Numbered from the stretch's first letter, positions 27,308 to 36,742 are shown. The stretch is 64,000 nt of DNA from an uncultured Lachnospiraceae bacterium (GCA_902776305.1 CACYPS010000017.1:27427-91426); one strand, 5' to 3'. The notes: generated by a model not told the origin, from the sequence alone. Program-made: numbers and translations.

Positions 27308-27377
27308 GGGTCAGGCGACAATGCTTGCATGGTCATCTGACCCGCCAATCAAAGTTTGAAAGTTTACTTTCAAACTT
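27308..27377 (+). promoter_or_regulatory. Two inverted repeats between prfB and hom
   Basis: GGGTCAG/CTGACCC (27308-27314 and 27337-27343) is followed by a perfect 11-bp dyad, AAGTTTGAAAG and CTTTCAAACTT around TTTA (27352-27377). No long T-run follows, so neither is a standard terminator. The second dyad ends 26 bp before the hom start codon and may be an operator or an mRNA hairpin near the ribosome site. Confidence 0.5.
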
Positions 27378-27403
27378 AAGAATAAATAAGGCAGGGTAAC
27401 AAA

Positions 27404-28606
27404 ATGATTAATGTTGCGATTTTAGGGTATGGTACAGTAGGAGCAGGTGTTTACCGCGTTCTCAATATGAACAGGGAAACTATTGCCAGACGGACAGGCG
27501 AGGAGATCTATGTTAAGTATGTTCTCGATCTGCGCGAGTTCCCGGGCGATCCGACTCAGGAAGTCCTGACACATGACTACAATGACATCCTGAGCGATCC
27601 GGAGGTCAAGATTGTCGTGGAGACAATGGGAGGTCTTCGCCCTGCATACATGTTTACCAAGCAGGCTCTCGAAGCCGGTAAGAGCGTATGCACATCCAAC
27701 AAGGAGCTGGTTGCGGAGCATGGACTGGAGCTGCGCGATGTAGCGAAAGCCAACAACGTCAACTATCTCTTTGAGGCAAGCTGCGGCGGCGGAATTCCGA
27801 TCATCCATGCACTTGACAATGCCCTTACAGCGGACGAGATTGATGCCATGACCGGTATCCTGAACGGAACGACGAACTACATTTTGACACAGATGGCTGT
27901 CGAAAATGAAGACTTCGCCGAGGCCCTCAAGGGTGCGCAGAAGAACGGATATGCCGAGCTGCATCCGGAAGCTGACATCGAAGGATGGGATGCATGCCGT
28001 AAAATCGCAATCCTTTCATCCCTCGCATACGGAAAATACATCTCTTATAAAAATGTATATACCGAGGGAATTACCAATATTGATACACTGGACATTGCCT
28101 ATGCAAAAGCTCTCGGGCTGAAAATCAAGCTGCTCGCTGCCAGCAAGCGTACAGAGAGCGGAACGTGGGCGATGGTCGCTCCGAGACTCGTGGACAAGAG
28201 CAATATGCTCTACCACGTGGAGGGCGTTCTGAACGCAGTATATGTACACGGCAATGCACTCGGCGATTGTATCCTTTACGGCAGCGGTGCGGGAAGCCTT
28301 CCGACGGCGAGCGCTGTGGCGGGTGATGTCATCTCCGCAGCACGCAATCATGGCAGGCCGCTTCCCTCCGACTGGTCTGACGAGGTACTGGAGCTTCTTC
28401 CGATCGACGAAGTCCGCAATACATTCTTTGTGCGCTTCTCCGGCAGTGAGGAGGAAGCGGAGGCTGCATTCAGTACGATTGACGCGGTCCGTATTCCTGA
28501 AGCTGAAGGCGAGTTCGGATTCTTTACGGCTGAGCTCAGCGAAAAGGAATTCCGTGAGATGGCGGACAAGAGCGGTAAGGTCATCAAGGCGATCCGCAGA
28601 GCGTGA
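27404..28606 (+). CDS. hom: Homoserine dehydrogenase
   Basis: A 400-aa monofunctional enzyme that reduces aspartate semialdehyde to homoserine in threonine and methionine synthesis. The NAD(P)-binding start AILGYGTVGAGVYR is at about residues 4-17, the signature GILNGTTNYILTQM near 146-160, and the catalytic EADIEGWDACRKIAIL region near 187-203. A C-terminal ACT-type domain (about 325-400) suggests feedback control by threonine. The aspartokinase gene lysC follows 360 bp later behind its own promoter, so the two pathway genes are neighbours but separately controlled. Confidence 0.95.
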   Translation: MINVAILGYGTVGAGVYRVLNMNRETIARRTGEEIYVKYVLDLREFPGDPTQEVLTHDYNDILSDPEVKIVVETMGGLRPAYMFTKQALEAGKSVCTSNKELVAEHGLELRDVAKANNVNYLFEASCGGGIPIIHALDNALTADEIDAMTGILNGTTNYILTQMAVENEDFAEALKGAQKNGYAELHPEADIEGWDACRKIAILSSLAYGKYISYKNVYTEGITNIDTLDIAYAKALGLKIKLLAASKRTESGTWAMVAPRLVDKSNMLYHVEGVLNAVYVHGNALGDCILYGSGAGSLPTASAVAGDVISAARNHGRPLPSDWSDEVLELLPIDEVRNTFFVRFSGSEEEAEAAFSTIDAVRIPEAEGEFGFFTAELSEKEFREMADKSGKVIKAIRRA

Positions 28607-28714
28607 TACGATAGTACGAAAGGCGCGGCTTTGAGCATGATGTAAAGTGTTCGCTGCTTTTAAAGAGTCGGGAGCATGCCGTAAGGGCGTGCCCGGCCTG
28701 TAAATCTGAATAGT

Positions 28715-28768
28715 GACAGCCGAAGATGGCGATGTATTAACACATCTGCCTAACTTCGGCTGTTTTTC
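28715..28768 (+). terminator. Intrinsic terminator of hom
   Basis: ACAGCCGAAG pairs with CTTCGGCTGT, with inner GC and GT pairs, followed by TTTTCATTTT. Downstream, TTTTCCTCGGAAAA and TTTTCCTCGAAAAT form an imperfect direct repeat of about 30 bp before the lysC promoter. Confidence 0.9.
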
Positions 28769-28858
28769 ATTTTCCTCGGAAAAACCCGGTTTTGCATTAT
28801 CAGGGATACACCGTTTTCCTCGAAAATACTCAGTTTTTCACATAGTTGTCACAAATAT

Positions 28859-28887
28859 TTGCAAATCTGCAATCCTTGTATTATAAT
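28859..28887 (+). promoter_or_regulatory. Promoter of lysC
   Basis: TTGCAA (28859-28864), 17-bp spacer, TATAAT (28882-28887). The leader is only about 75 nt, too short for a lysine riboswitch, and shows none of its motifs. Confidence 0.75.
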
Positions 28888-28970
28888 CGCATTGTTTACA
28901 GACTCTTGGTACCGGATCGTGATTCGGAAGGAGCATTTGCTCGTAGAGAGAGACAACCGGAGGACAAAAA

Positions 28971-30179
28971 ATGCTTATTGTTAAGAAGTTCGGCGGCACA
29001 TCAGTGGGATCGCCCGAACGAATTATGAATGTTGCAATCCGTTGTGTAGAGGATTTTAAGAAAGGTCACGATGTGGTCGTTGTCCTTTCCGCAATGGGAA
29101 AGACTACAGATGAATTGATCGAGCTGGCTCACAAGGTCAACCCAAAGCCACCCAAGAGGGAGCTCGATATGCTGATGACGACCGGTGAGCAGATTTCGGT
29201 CGCAATGATGGCCATGGCGATGGATTCACTTGGAGTCCGTGCCGTATCCCTCAATGCATATCAGGTTGCAATGCATACGACAAGTCGTTACGGCAATGCC
29301 CGTTTAAAGAGAATAGACAGCGACAGAATCAGACATGAACTGGAAGATCACAAGATCGTCATAGTGACAGGCTTCCAGGGCATTAACAAGTATGATGATT
29401 ATACGACACTCGGCCGCGGAGGATCGGATACGACAGCGGTTGCCCTTGCAGCGGCACTGCATGCTGATGCCTGTGAAATCTATACGGATGTTGACGGTGT
29501 TTATACATGCGATCCGAGAATAGTGAAAAGTGCAAGAAAGCTCAAGGAAATCACATATGATGAGATGCTTGAGCTCGCGACGCTCGGTGCCGGTGTGCTT
29601 CACAACCGTTCTGTGGAGATGGCCAAGAAATATGGTGTCACGCTTGTAGTAAGATCCAGCCTGAATTATTCGGAAGGCACACTTGTTAAGGAGGATACAA
29701 AAGTGGAGAGAATGTTGATCAGCGGTGTTGCTGTAGATAAAAATGCAGATCGTATTTCCGTAATCGGTCTCAAGGATCAGCCGGGTGTTGCATTCCGACT
29801 CTTTGATGTTCTCGCGAAAGCCAACGTCAATGTCGATATGATCCTTCAGTCTATCGGCCGTGACGGCACAAAGGATATTTCTTTTACGTGCGATGACGGA
29901 GCAATCGATGACGCGATCAAGGCACTTGAGGCAAATAAAGAGCGTCTCGGCTATAAGAGCCTCGATACACTTGAAGATGTCGCCAAAGTCTCCATCGTCG
30001 GCGCCGGCATGATGTCTCATCCGGGCGTAGCTGCTAAAATGTTCGAGGCTCTCTACAACGCAGGCATCAACATCAACATGATTTCTACATCTGAAATTCG
30101 TGTTACGGTCCTGATCAGAGAGAAGGAAGCCGAGAGAGCAGCGGAGGCAATTCACGATCTGTTCGACCTGGGAGACTGA
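28971..30179 (+). CDS. lysC: Aspartate kinase
   Basis: A 402-aa aspartokinase that commits aspartate to lysine, threonine and methionine. The N-terminal VKKFGGTSVGS signature is at residues 3-13, followed by the kinase core (LGRGGSDTTAVALAAAL, about 144-160) and two C-terminal ACT domains (from about 265) for allosteric control. The GGAGGACAAAAA site supports the start. The gene is monocistronic between its own promoter and a terminator about 210 bp downstream. Confidence 0.96.
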   Translation: MLIVKKFGGTSVGSPERIMNVAIRCVEDFKKGHDVVVVLSAMGKTTDELIELAHKVNPKPPKRELDMLMTTGEQISVAMMAMAMDSLGVRAVSLNAYQVAMHTTSRYGNARLKRIDSDRIRHELEDHKIVIVTGFQGINKYDDYTTLGRGGSDTTAVALAAALHADACEIYTDVDGVYTCDPRIVKSARKLKEITYDEMLELATLGAGVLHNRSVEMAKKYGVTLVVRSSLNYSEGTLVKEDTKVERMLISGVAVDKNADRISVIGLKDQPGVAFRLFDVLAKANVNVDMILQSIGRDGTKDISFTCDDGAIDDAIKALEANKERLGYKSLDTLEDVAKVSIVGAGMMSHPGVAAKMFEALYNAGININMISTSEIRVTVLIREKEAERAAEAIHDLFDLGD

Positions 30180-30387
30180 TGTACACAATTTGTTAACAAA
30201 CTAGAGGTATTGGCGGGGTCTAACTGTTACAAATCGTTCATTTTTTATTGGGAATATGGACATACAGAGTTCATAAAGAGACTTTAATATATAGCATGTA
30301 AAGCAAGAGATGACTTGTACAAAGAGCCAATTACCTTTTTCTTTTTCATTATCCGTCGGGAGACGGAACTCCTTCCCTTTATAAATT

Positions 30388-30425
30388 AAGAGGCCGCACT
30401 GCCATGCGGCTTCTTATTTTTTTTG
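30388..30425 (+). terminator. Intrinsic terminator downstream of lysC
   Basis: AAGA-GCCGCA pairs with TGCGGC-TCTT around CTGCCA, followed by ATTTTTTTT. The 208 bp between lysC and this hairpin contain a CCGTC/GACGG mini-hairpin (about 30353-30366) but no gene; a short RNA ending here cannot be excluded. Confidence 0.88.
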
Positions 30426-30500
30426 CGTTGCAGGAAATTTTAATGAACCTGACAAGAGGGTCTAATGCGGACATAACGCACTCTGCCGGGTTTGTGCTAT

Positions 30501-30535
30501 AAAAAAAGGAGACGGATGAAACATCCGTCTCCTTT
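30501..30535 (-). terminator. Intrinsic terminator of the ferredoxin gene
   Basis: GGAGACGGATG and CATCCGTCTCC, perfect 11-bp arms around AAA, with seven T on the minus strand. It begins about 20 bp after the ferredoxin stop codon. Confidence 0.92.
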
Positions 30536-30556
30536 AGGCAGTTCTGATCGTGTTTA

Positions 30557-30727
30557 TCAGCCTTCAGAAATAGCTTCTGTCGGACATACGCCAGCGCATG
30601 TTCCGCAGTCAAGGCATGCATCTGCATCGATTACATAATGATCTTCACCCATAGAAATAGCGCCTACCGGGCACTCAGCTTCACATGTTCCGCAGCTTAC
30701 GCAGTCATCAGAAATTACATATGCCAT
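30557..30727 (-). CDS. 2[4Fe-4S] ferredoxin
   Basis: A 56-aa clostridial-type ferredoxin. Two CXXCXXCXXXCP clusters are complete: C9, C12, C15, C19 and C38, C41, C44, C48, with the expected internal duplication. It carries low-potential electrons for anaerobic metabolism. An in-frame ATG five codons upstream exists, but GGAGG with 8-nt spacing points to the ATG at 30727. A possible minus-strand promoter is TTGAAT (30799-30804), 18 bp, TACAAT (30775-30780). It is a single-gene unit with its own terminator. Confidence 0.96.
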   Translation of the reverse strand: MAYVISDDCVSCGTCEAECPVGAISMGEDHYVIDADACLDCGTCAGVCPTEAISEG

Positions 30728-30961
30728 AGTATATACCTCCATTAATAAAATACATAAGTATTCTTGTTGTGTTTATTGTAAGACCCAGTCGCAAGGTTAT
30801 TCAAGACAAACCGTAAACAATATTTGTGCAATTTGCAATACAGTTAGTTAGAGTCGAGTAACAACTGAAATTTCAGGCAACAATCTGCATTTGCAATAAA
30901 TATACAGATATTTTACTTCTAACCGAAGATATGTAGCCGACCATTCGGGGCAAATATCACA

Positions 30962-30991
30962 TTTACATTGTGAGGGAGAATAGGTTATACT
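30962..30991 (+). promoter_or_regulatory. Promoter of mecA
   Basis: TTTACA (30962-30967), 18-bp spacer, TATACT (30986-30991), about 85 bp before the mecA start. The rest of the divergent ferredoxin-mecA gap shows no gene. Confidence 0.6.
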
Positions 30992-31076
30992 TTATATACG
31001 GAGAACATTAACTGTCATCGGGCTGTATACCGAATACGTATGAACGTTCGGATATCAGCCGGGAAAGTGTGGCGTT

Positions 31077-31847
31077 ATGAAGATAGAGAAAATCAGTGAC
31101 AACCAGATTCGCTGCACTCTGACTGCAGCTGATCTTGAAGAAAGAAAGATAAAACTCTCTGAACTGGTCTACGGTGGTGAGAAAGCCCGCAGCTTATTCA
31201 GAGATATGATGATAGAGGCATACCGAAAATTCGGCTTTCTGGCTGATAATATTCCGCTCATGATAGAAGCCGTGCCGATGAGTTCAGAGGGGCTGGTCCT
31301 GCTCATCACCAAAGTGGAAGATCCGGAAGAGCTTGATACACGCTTTTCCCGGTTCACTATGCCCAGAGAAGCCGGAAAAGGCGACAGGGAGCTGACCGGG
31401 GCGGATGATATCCTTGACACCATCCACAGAATTTATGAGTCGAAGGTAAAGGAATCTAAGCGCAATAAGAATAAGGAACAGGACAGCGAGAAGATGTCAG
31501 GCGCCGATACTGTGCGTGACGAAGGCGAAGGCGAAGGAGATAAGAAAGTCGATGTCGTCAGCTGCTATCAGTTCCCGGATATGGACACCGTCATCTCGAC
31601 GGCGGGTGCGCTCGGCGGGTTCTATACGGGACCGAATACTCTCTACAAAATCAGAAAGAGCGGCAAGTTCCAGCTGGTCGTACATCAGGGAGAGCATTCC
31701 GCCGAGGATTTCAACCGCCTGTGCAACATACTGTACGAATACGGAGAAAAACGTCCTTACTCTGCAGCGCAGGAAGCGTATCTGGCAGAGCATGAGGAAC
31801 TTATTATTCGTGATGAGGCGCTCCAGAAGCTGGCAATGCTCCTGTAA
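31077..31847 (+). CDS. mecA: Adaptor protein MecA-like
   Basis: A 256-aa protein whose N-terminus MKIEKISDNQIRCTLTAADL matches the substrate-binding domain of MecA, the adaptor that hands proteins to the ClpCP protease and restrains competence in Bacillus. The C-terminal part (about 160-256) has the ClpC-binding-domain pattern (FPDMDTVISTA, LYKIRKSGKFQLVVHQGEHS). The middle (about 110-160) is a charged, variable linker. Its targets here are unknown. Confidence 0.85.
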   Translation: MKIEKISDNQIRCTLTAADLEERKIKLSELVYGGEKARSLFRDMMIEAYRKFGFLADNIPLMIEAVPMSSEGLVLLITKVEDPEELDTRFSRFTMPREAGKGDRELTGADDILDTIHRIYESKVKESKRNKNKEQDSEKMSGADTVRDEGEGEGDKKVDVVSCYQFPDMDTVISTAGALGGFYTGPNTLYKIRKSGKFQLVVHQGEHSAEDFNRLCNILYEYGEKRPYSAAQEAYLAEHEELIIRDEALQKLAMLL

Positions 31848-31924
31848 TACGAGTATCACATTGCGTGCGTATCATAGACTCGCGTAAAGAGTATTGCACA
31901 ACGAGTATTTCGCGATAATAATAG

Positions 31925-32004
31925 AAAGGGCTGCTCCGTCAACAGTTCCCGCAAGCACCGCTCGGTGCACCGCTGTGGAAATGTTGACGGAACAGCCCTT
32001 TTTA
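31925..32004. terminator. Long bidirectional terminator hairpin
   Basis: AAAGGGCTG-TCCGTCAACA pairs with TGTTGACGGA-CAGCCCTTT (20 bp, one mismatch). A second inner hairpin GCACCG/CGGTGC closes the tip. T-runs or A-runs flank both sides. It separates convergent mecA and the DUF1858 gene; its size is unusual for a terminator. Confidence 0.85.
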
Positions 32005-32040
32005 TGACATAGGAAACTACGTCAGCCGTTCCATTCAGAA

Positions 32041-32274
32041 TCAAAGGTAAACATTCTCGTTCGTCTCTTCCGGATGTGCCTCGATATACTCGTTCAGCTC
32101 TTTCAGAACGATTTCCGGATCAATTCCGTGAACCCATGCAGCTTCCTCGACTGTCTCACCCTGAGAAGCGGGGCATCCGAGACAATGCATTCCCATTCCG
32201 AAGAATACCGGTGCAACATTCATGTTGATCGCGAGAACTTCGCCGATCGTCATATCCTTGGTGATCTTTGCCAT
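32041..32274 (-). CDS. DUF1858 domain protein
   Basis: A 77-aa protein. [16 protein letters not shown], then [14 protein letters not shown] with C31 and C34, is the DUF1858 pattern, a small CXXC domain also called the hybrid-cluster-protein-associated redox disulfide domain. A role in redox or metal chemistry is suggested, not shown. The longer frame (to 32352) is rejected because GGAGG lies 8 bp before the ATG at 32274. Confidence 0.9.
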   Translation of the reverse strand: MAKITKDMTIGEVLAINMNVAPVFFGMGMHCLGCPASQGETVEEAAWVHGIDPEIVLKELNEYIEAHPEETNENVYL

Positions 32275-32474
32275 TTCATTATCCTCCATACCTAAACTAC
32301 CCAGCTGCTGTTTCGCAGCGTGTCGAGCAATATCATATAGTATAAATGTCATCTCTATACGGTGTTGATATTTTAACTTGAAATATTGCGAAATGCAAGA
32401 GGGACATTATCGAAAGGGGTAATTAGGTACATCAGTCGGATAAACGAAAAGAGCATTTGCCTGACAGCCAAAAG

Positions 32475-32519
32475 AGCCGCCCGGTTGTGCAGGTCAGAGA
32501 CTATTATAAGGCCGGGCGG
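32475..32519 (-). terminator. Hairpin terminator of the small hypothetical gene
   Basis: GCCGCCCGG and CCGGGCGGC, 9-bp arms with a 27-nt loop; on the minus strand it is followed by TCTTTTGG. Termination efficiency is doubtful because the T-run is short. Confidence 0.6.
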
Positions 32520-32569
32520 CATTTCGTATGGATGATATTATGTTTTAAAAAGGAGATGACATTCGGAGA

Positions 32570-32809
32570 TCAGTTATCCGAGTCACCAAGTGCTATTCTT
32601 GTAAAACTGATTCGCATCACCTTCCCTTCCTGATCATATATGGGGTCCCGCATGTAAGTCGCGTTCGTGTCGTAAGCTATTTTCTCAGCCAGAAACTTTG
32701 GACTGACTTCCACGCCGTCGGGATAATAAAAACGGCAGCCTTCCTCTTTAAGATGTCTGAACTCTTTGAAATAAGCTTTATAACGCTTGCGGACTGACTC
32801 TTTGGACAT
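32570..32809 (-). CDS. Small conserved-looking hypothetical protein
   Basis: A 79-aa basic, soluble protein without membrane segments or Cys motifs. It reads like a folded alpha/beta protein: a Lys/Arg/Tyr-rich helix (KRYKAYFKEFRHLKEEG), then FYYPDGVEVSPKFLAEKIAY. I do not recognise the family. CCGGAG lies 9 bp before the ATG and a hairpin follows the stop, so it appears to be a real single-gene unit. The 312-bp gap upstream of it also contains the promoter of the next gene. Confidence 0.6.
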   Translation of the reverse strand: MSKESVRKRYKAYFKEFRHLKEEGCRFYYPDGVEVSPKFLAEKIAYDTNATYMRDPIYDQEGKVMRISFTRIALGDSDN

Positions 32810-33052
32810 AGTTTTCGTGCTCCGGTTTCGTGAGAAAAGTGTTGAAAAAACATGAATTGATTGGTTGCGGTGGGCAAAGGAATATTGCCCGGGAGGATCC
32901 TCTGTAGTCTCATTATGTATTTTTAGATTTGAATGTCAACAGTTTGCCTGAAAGTCCGTAATCCGGGATAACGAATTCTTAAAAGTCCCGAAATTTGTAT
33001 CATTTGAATGTTTTCGGGCGGGTCTTCTTTATTTATCTTTTAATATCGACGA

Positions 33053-33081
33053 TTTACGAAACAGAAGATTGGTGATAAAAT
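33053..33081 (+). promoter_or_regulatory. Promoter of the GH18 gene
   Basis: TTTACG (33053-33058), 17-bp spacer, TAAAAT (33076-33081), giving a leader of about 35 nt. Confidence 0.6.
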
Positions 33082-33121
33082 GTTCAAGACTATAGGCAAG
33101 AAATGATAAAAGAGAGTTAAT

Positions 33122-34804
33122 ATGGAGAAAAATAAAACACCGGTAGTTTTTGTTTTAATTTTGGCCGGCGTTGTAGCTGTATTCGGTATCGTTGCATTTG
33201 CCATCGGGCGTGTGACGCCGACCAAAGAACGCATGGATCTGAAAAGCTATTATAATATCACTTCCGACGATGAAGTCGCGATCATAACGGATGACGGAGT
33301 CGAGGAAGTGAACGGCAGGATCATCGACGGGGAGATCTTCCTCCCGTACGATGAAGTATCAAATGACATCTCAGGGAGCATTTTTTACGACGATGTTGCA
33401 GGCACGATGATCGTAACGACGCCGACAGAGAAGATGCGTTTTGATGCTGCCAATGAAATACGGGTAGTTGATGATGTCAGATATGTGGCTCTCGGACTTG
33501 TGTATGATTATGCAAATGCAGAAATTACGCAGCTCGAAGACCCCGCCAGAGTCGTTATAAAGACCCGCTTTAAGTGCAACGCCGAGACCGCAGTCAGTGA
33601 CGCATATGTGCGATACCGCGCGGGCATCAAGAGCAAAGTCCTGACGGAAGTTAAGAAAGGCACGCAGGTAAAAGTAATTGATGTAAAAGCGGACGGCAGC
33701 GCCGACAGTCGCAAGGTCGATGGCTGGACAATGATTCAGACAGACGACGGCTTCCTGGGATACGTCGAGGATAAGTATCTTGACGGCAAGGTGTTTGTAA
33801 AGGAAGATGAGCCTGTCGTCAAGACGGGTGAATATACACATATTCTTCGTGATGACAAAATAAATCTTGTTTATCATCAGGTTACTTCGCAGGCGTCAAA
33901 TGATGCCCTTATGCAGAGTCTTACAAATGTGACAGGTATAAACGTCATAGCGCCGACCTGGTTCTTCCTTGACTCTACAGCAGGAGACCAGACCGCCATT
34001 GCCGCCGCGAGTTATGTGCAGACCGCTCACAGCCTCGGGCTGCAGGTCTGGGCGGTGATGAACGATTTCGACGGAAAGGTCAATTCGCCGTCTGATACCA
34101 TGGCGGCACTTTCGTCTGATGCAGTGAGAGAAAAGCTCGTTGCCGATACGATCGCCATGACGCTCGCGTCCGGTGCGGACGGTATTAATATTGACTATGA
34201 AAATGTATCCGAAGAGTGCGCTCCGTATTTCCTCCAGTTCGTGAGGGAAATGTCCATAGGATGCCGGAATTCCGGACTCATCCTTTCTATATGCGATTAT
34301 GTACCGGCTTATACAAAATACCTGAATCGCAGGGAGCAGGCCCGCGTCGCGGATTATGTCATCTGTATGTGCTATGATGAGCACCGTCCGGGCTCTCCTG
34401 AAGCCGGTTCGGTCTCTTCAATTTCGTTCGTAAAAGACGGAATAAAAGATACGCTTGATGAAGTTCCTCCGGAACAGACCATAGTTGCCATTCCTTTCTT
34501 TACCAGACTCTGGATGACGACCAGTGAGGAAGCCCCGGCCAGCAACGTATTCGGCATGGGCGATGCGTGGAACTGGGTTACGGAAACCGGTCTGGAAGTC
34601 AACTGGGATAACGAAGCTGCCCAGAATTATGTGGAGATGCAGGACGACGTCACGTATTACCAGATGTGGCTCGAAGATGCAGCCTCCGTCGAGGAGAAGG
34701 TAAAGCTTATCGGGGAAAATGGCTGTGCAGGCGTCGCGGAGTGGAAACTCGGACTTGAGACATCGGATGTCTGGGCGGTTATTGCCGACAATCTGGCCGG
34801 ATGA
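33122..34804 (+). CDS. Membrane-anchored glycoside hydrolase family 18 protein with SH3-like domain
   Basis: A 560-aa protein. An N-terminal signal anchor (about residues 8-28) is followed by a copper-amine-oxidase-like N-domain region, an SH3b-like wall-binding domain (about 150-222) and a GH18 barrel (about 235-558). The catalytic motif is D353-G-I-N-I-D358-Y-E360, with E360 as the acid; the Tyr after the fold core (MCYDEH) is also typical. Relatives include spore or vegetative peptidoglycan N-acetylglucosaminidases (YaaH/YdhD-like), so a role outside the membrane on cell-wall glycans is likely. tsaC follows 18 bp later. Confidence 0.87.
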   Translation: MEKNKTPVVFVLILAGVVAVFGIVAFAIGRVTPTKERMDLKSYYNITSDDEVAIITDDGVEEVNGRIIDGEIFLPYDEVSNDISGSIFYDDVAGTMIVTTPTEKMRFDAANEIRVVDDVRYVALGLVYDYANAEITQLEDPARVVIKTRFKCNAETAVSDAYVRYRAGIKSKVLTEVKKGTQVKVIDVKADGSADSRKVDGWTMIQTDDGFLGYVEDKYLDGKVFVKEDEPVVKTGEYTHILRDDKINLVYHQVTSQASNDALMQSLTNVTGINVIAPTWFFLDSTAGDQTAIAAASYVQTAHSLGLQVWAVMNDFDGKVNSPSDTMAALSSDAVREKLVADTIAMTLASGADGINIDYENVSEECAPYFLQFVREMSIGCRNSGLILSICDYVPAYTKYLNRREQARVADYVICMCYDEHRPGSPEAGSVSSISFVKDGIKDTLDEVPPEQTIVAIPFFTRLWMTTSEEAPASNVFGMGDAWNWVTETGLEVNWDNEAAQNYVEMQDDVTYYQMWLEDAASVEEKVKLIGENGCAGVAEWKLGLETSDVWAVIADNLAG

Positions 34805-34822
34805 AGAGGAATCAGATAGTAT

Positions 34823-35878
34823 ATGGAGACAGAATATATAAAACTTGATTCGGCTTCGCCTGATCCGGAGGTGATCGGGCGGGCGGGAGATATCCTGAAA
34901 CGAGGGGGGCTTGTCGCATTTCCCACCGAAACCGTCTACGGACTGGGCGGTGATGCGCTGAATACCGAAGCGGCAAGAAAGATTTACGAAGCCAAGGGGC
35001 GGCCCTCCAACAATCCGCTGATAGTGCATATTGCCGATATGGAGCATCTTGAGGCAATCGCGGCTGAGATTCCGGAGAAAGCAAGAAAGCTTGCTGCGGT
35101 CTGGTGGCCGGGACCGCTGACAATGATATTCAATAAGAAGGATATTGTGCCGGATGCCACGAGCGGTGGTCTGCCCACCGTTGCTGTCCGTATGCCGAAC
35201 CATCCCATAGCGCTGGAACTGATCCGCGCTGCGGGGGGATATATTGCGGCGCCGTCGGCCAATACGTCCGGCAGACCGTCTCCTACGATCGCGGAACATG
35301 TTCGCGAAGATCTCGACGGAAAAATTGATATGATACTTGACGGCGGAGAGGTGAGAATAGGTCTGGAATCGACAATCGTTGATTTTACGGATGAGATTCC
35401 GATGCTGCTTCGCCCCGGGTATATTAATATGGAAAAGCTGGAGGAAATACTCGGCGAGGTTCTGATCGATCCGGCGATTCTTGATGAAAATGCAAGCAGG
35501 AATATCCGGCCGAAAGCACCGGGTATGATGTACCGCCACTATGCACCAAAAGCACAGCTTACAATCGTGGAGGGCGGTGAAAAAGAGGTAGTCGACAGGA
35601 TCCTTGAGCTTGCCGCACAATCCAGCCGGGAAGGAAAGTCTGTCGGGATCATTGCCGCTGACGAGACGGCGGAGTTCTATAAAGACTACGATGTGAAGAA
35701 CATCGGCAGCAGGGAGACCGACAAGGAGATTGCAAGGCGGCTCTTCCGGGTACTGAGAGAGTTCGATGATGAGGGGACGGACGTCATTCTCTCCGAATCT
35801 TTCGAGACGCCGAGGATGGGGCAGGCTATTATGAACCGGCTTCTGAAAGCGGCGGGACACCGGGTCATATGCGTGTGA
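34823..35878 (+). CDS. tsaC: L-threonylcarbamoyladenylate synthase (Sua5 type)
   Basis: A 351-aa enzyme that makes threonylcarbamoyl-AMP for the t6A37 modification of ANN-decoding tRNAs. The YrdC/Sua5 catalytic domain (about residues 12-205) contains GGLVAFPTETVYGLGGDAL and PSANTSGRPSPT; a linker with GMMYRHYAPKA leads to the Sua5 C-terminal domain (to 351), so it is the long form rather than short TsaC. It follows the GH18 gene by 18 bp and is probably cotranscribed. Confidence 0.95.
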   Translation: METEYIKLDSASPDPEVIGRAGDILKRGGLVAFPTETVYGLGGDALNTEAARKIYEAKGRPSNNPLIVHIADMEHLEAIAAEIPEKARKLAAVWWPGPLTMIFNKKDIVPDATSGGLPTVAVRMPNHPIALELIRAAGGYIAAPSANTSGRPSPTIAEHVREDLDGKIDMILDGGEVRIGLESTIVDFTDEIPMLLRPGYINMEKLEEILGEVLIDPAILDENASRNIRPKAPGMMYRHYAPKAQLTIVEGGEKEVVDRILELAAQSSREGKSVGIIAADETAEFYKDYDVKNIGSRETDKEIARRLFRVLREFDDEGTDVILSESFETPRMGQAIMNRLLKAAGHRVICV

Positions 35879-36112
35879 ATTCGCACGTTCCGGGAATATC
35901 ATTTTTGTATGGAAAGAAGAAGCGGTGCGTTGTATGGCTGTATGTGCGCATACATTTGCATAAAAGATAAAAGCTTTCTTCTGGAAATAAATATTCGAAC
36001 TTCCGCCTTGCGTGAGAAGTTTCGGTAAATCATTGCAACTTGAATTAGGCGTAAGAAAAGCACAAAAGAAACGCCAGGGACTGAAAGCATAAGCTTTCTG
36101 AGAGGAGGAAAC

Positions 36113-36742
36113 ATGGGCAAGGTATTTATTATGGATCATCCGTTGATTCAGCATAAGATCGGAATTATTCGCAACATTGAGACGGGCACAAAACAGTTTC
36201 GAGAGCTGATTTCGGAGATCGCTACGCTCGAGTGCTTTGAGGCGACAAGAGACCTCGAACTGGAAGATTATCCGGTCACTACCCCGATGGGAGATACGGT
36301 CTGCAAGAAGATCGCGGGAAAGAAGCTCGCAATTATCCCGATCCTCCGCGCCGGTCTCGGCATGGTCTCAGGTATGGAAACACTTCTTCCGGCGGCAAAA
36401 ATCGGTCACATCGGTCTCTATCGTGATCATGAGACCCTGGAGCCGGTAGAATATTACTGCAAGCTCCCGGCCGATATCGAGGACAGAGATGTATTCGTGG
36501 TCGACCCGATGCTCGCAACGGGCGGATCCGCCAACGATGCGATCGCACAGCTGAAGAAGCATGGCTGTACACGTATCCGCTTCCTGTGCATCATAGCTGC
36601 GCCGGAAGGCGTGAAGGCTCTGACAGAGGCACATCCGGATGTTGATGTTTACATCGGAGCGCTCGATGATCATCTCAACGAGATCGGTTATATCGTTCCG
36701 GGTCTCGGCGACGCCGGCGATCGCATTTTCGGTACAAAGTAA
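36113..36742 (+). CDS. upp: Uracil phosphoribosyltransferase
   Basis: A 209-aa salvage enzyme converting uracil and PRPP to UMP. The PRPP-binding loop [12 protein letters not shown] begins near residue 129, and the uracil-binding [17 protein letters not shown] sits at the C-terminus, both diagnostic. GAGAGGAGG precedes the start. The 234-bp gap before it has no gene or clear promoter. It starts a pyrimidine pair with the dCMP deaminase gene 28 bp downstream. Confidence 0.97.
   Translation: MGKVFIMDHPLIQHKIGIIRNIETGTKQFRELISEIATLECFEATRDLELEDYPVTTPMGDTVCKKIAGKKLAIIPILRAGLGMVSGMETLLPAAKIGHIGLYRDHETLEPVEYYCKLPADIEDRDVFVVDPMLATGGSANDAIAQLKKHGCTRIRFLCIIAAPEGVKALTEAHPDVDVYIGALDDHLNEIGYIVPGLGDAGDRIFGTK

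Noticed and set aside
28770-28970. Lysine riboswitch in front of lysC
   Set aside because: The promoter leaves only about 75 nt of leader, far too short, and no lysine-aptamer motifs are present.
34418-36154. 578-codon open frame on the minus strand
   Set aside because: It lies opposite the GH18 and tsaC genes, which have clear motifs; the translation has no recognisable domain and is rich in Arg, His and Cys, as expected for an antisense frame.
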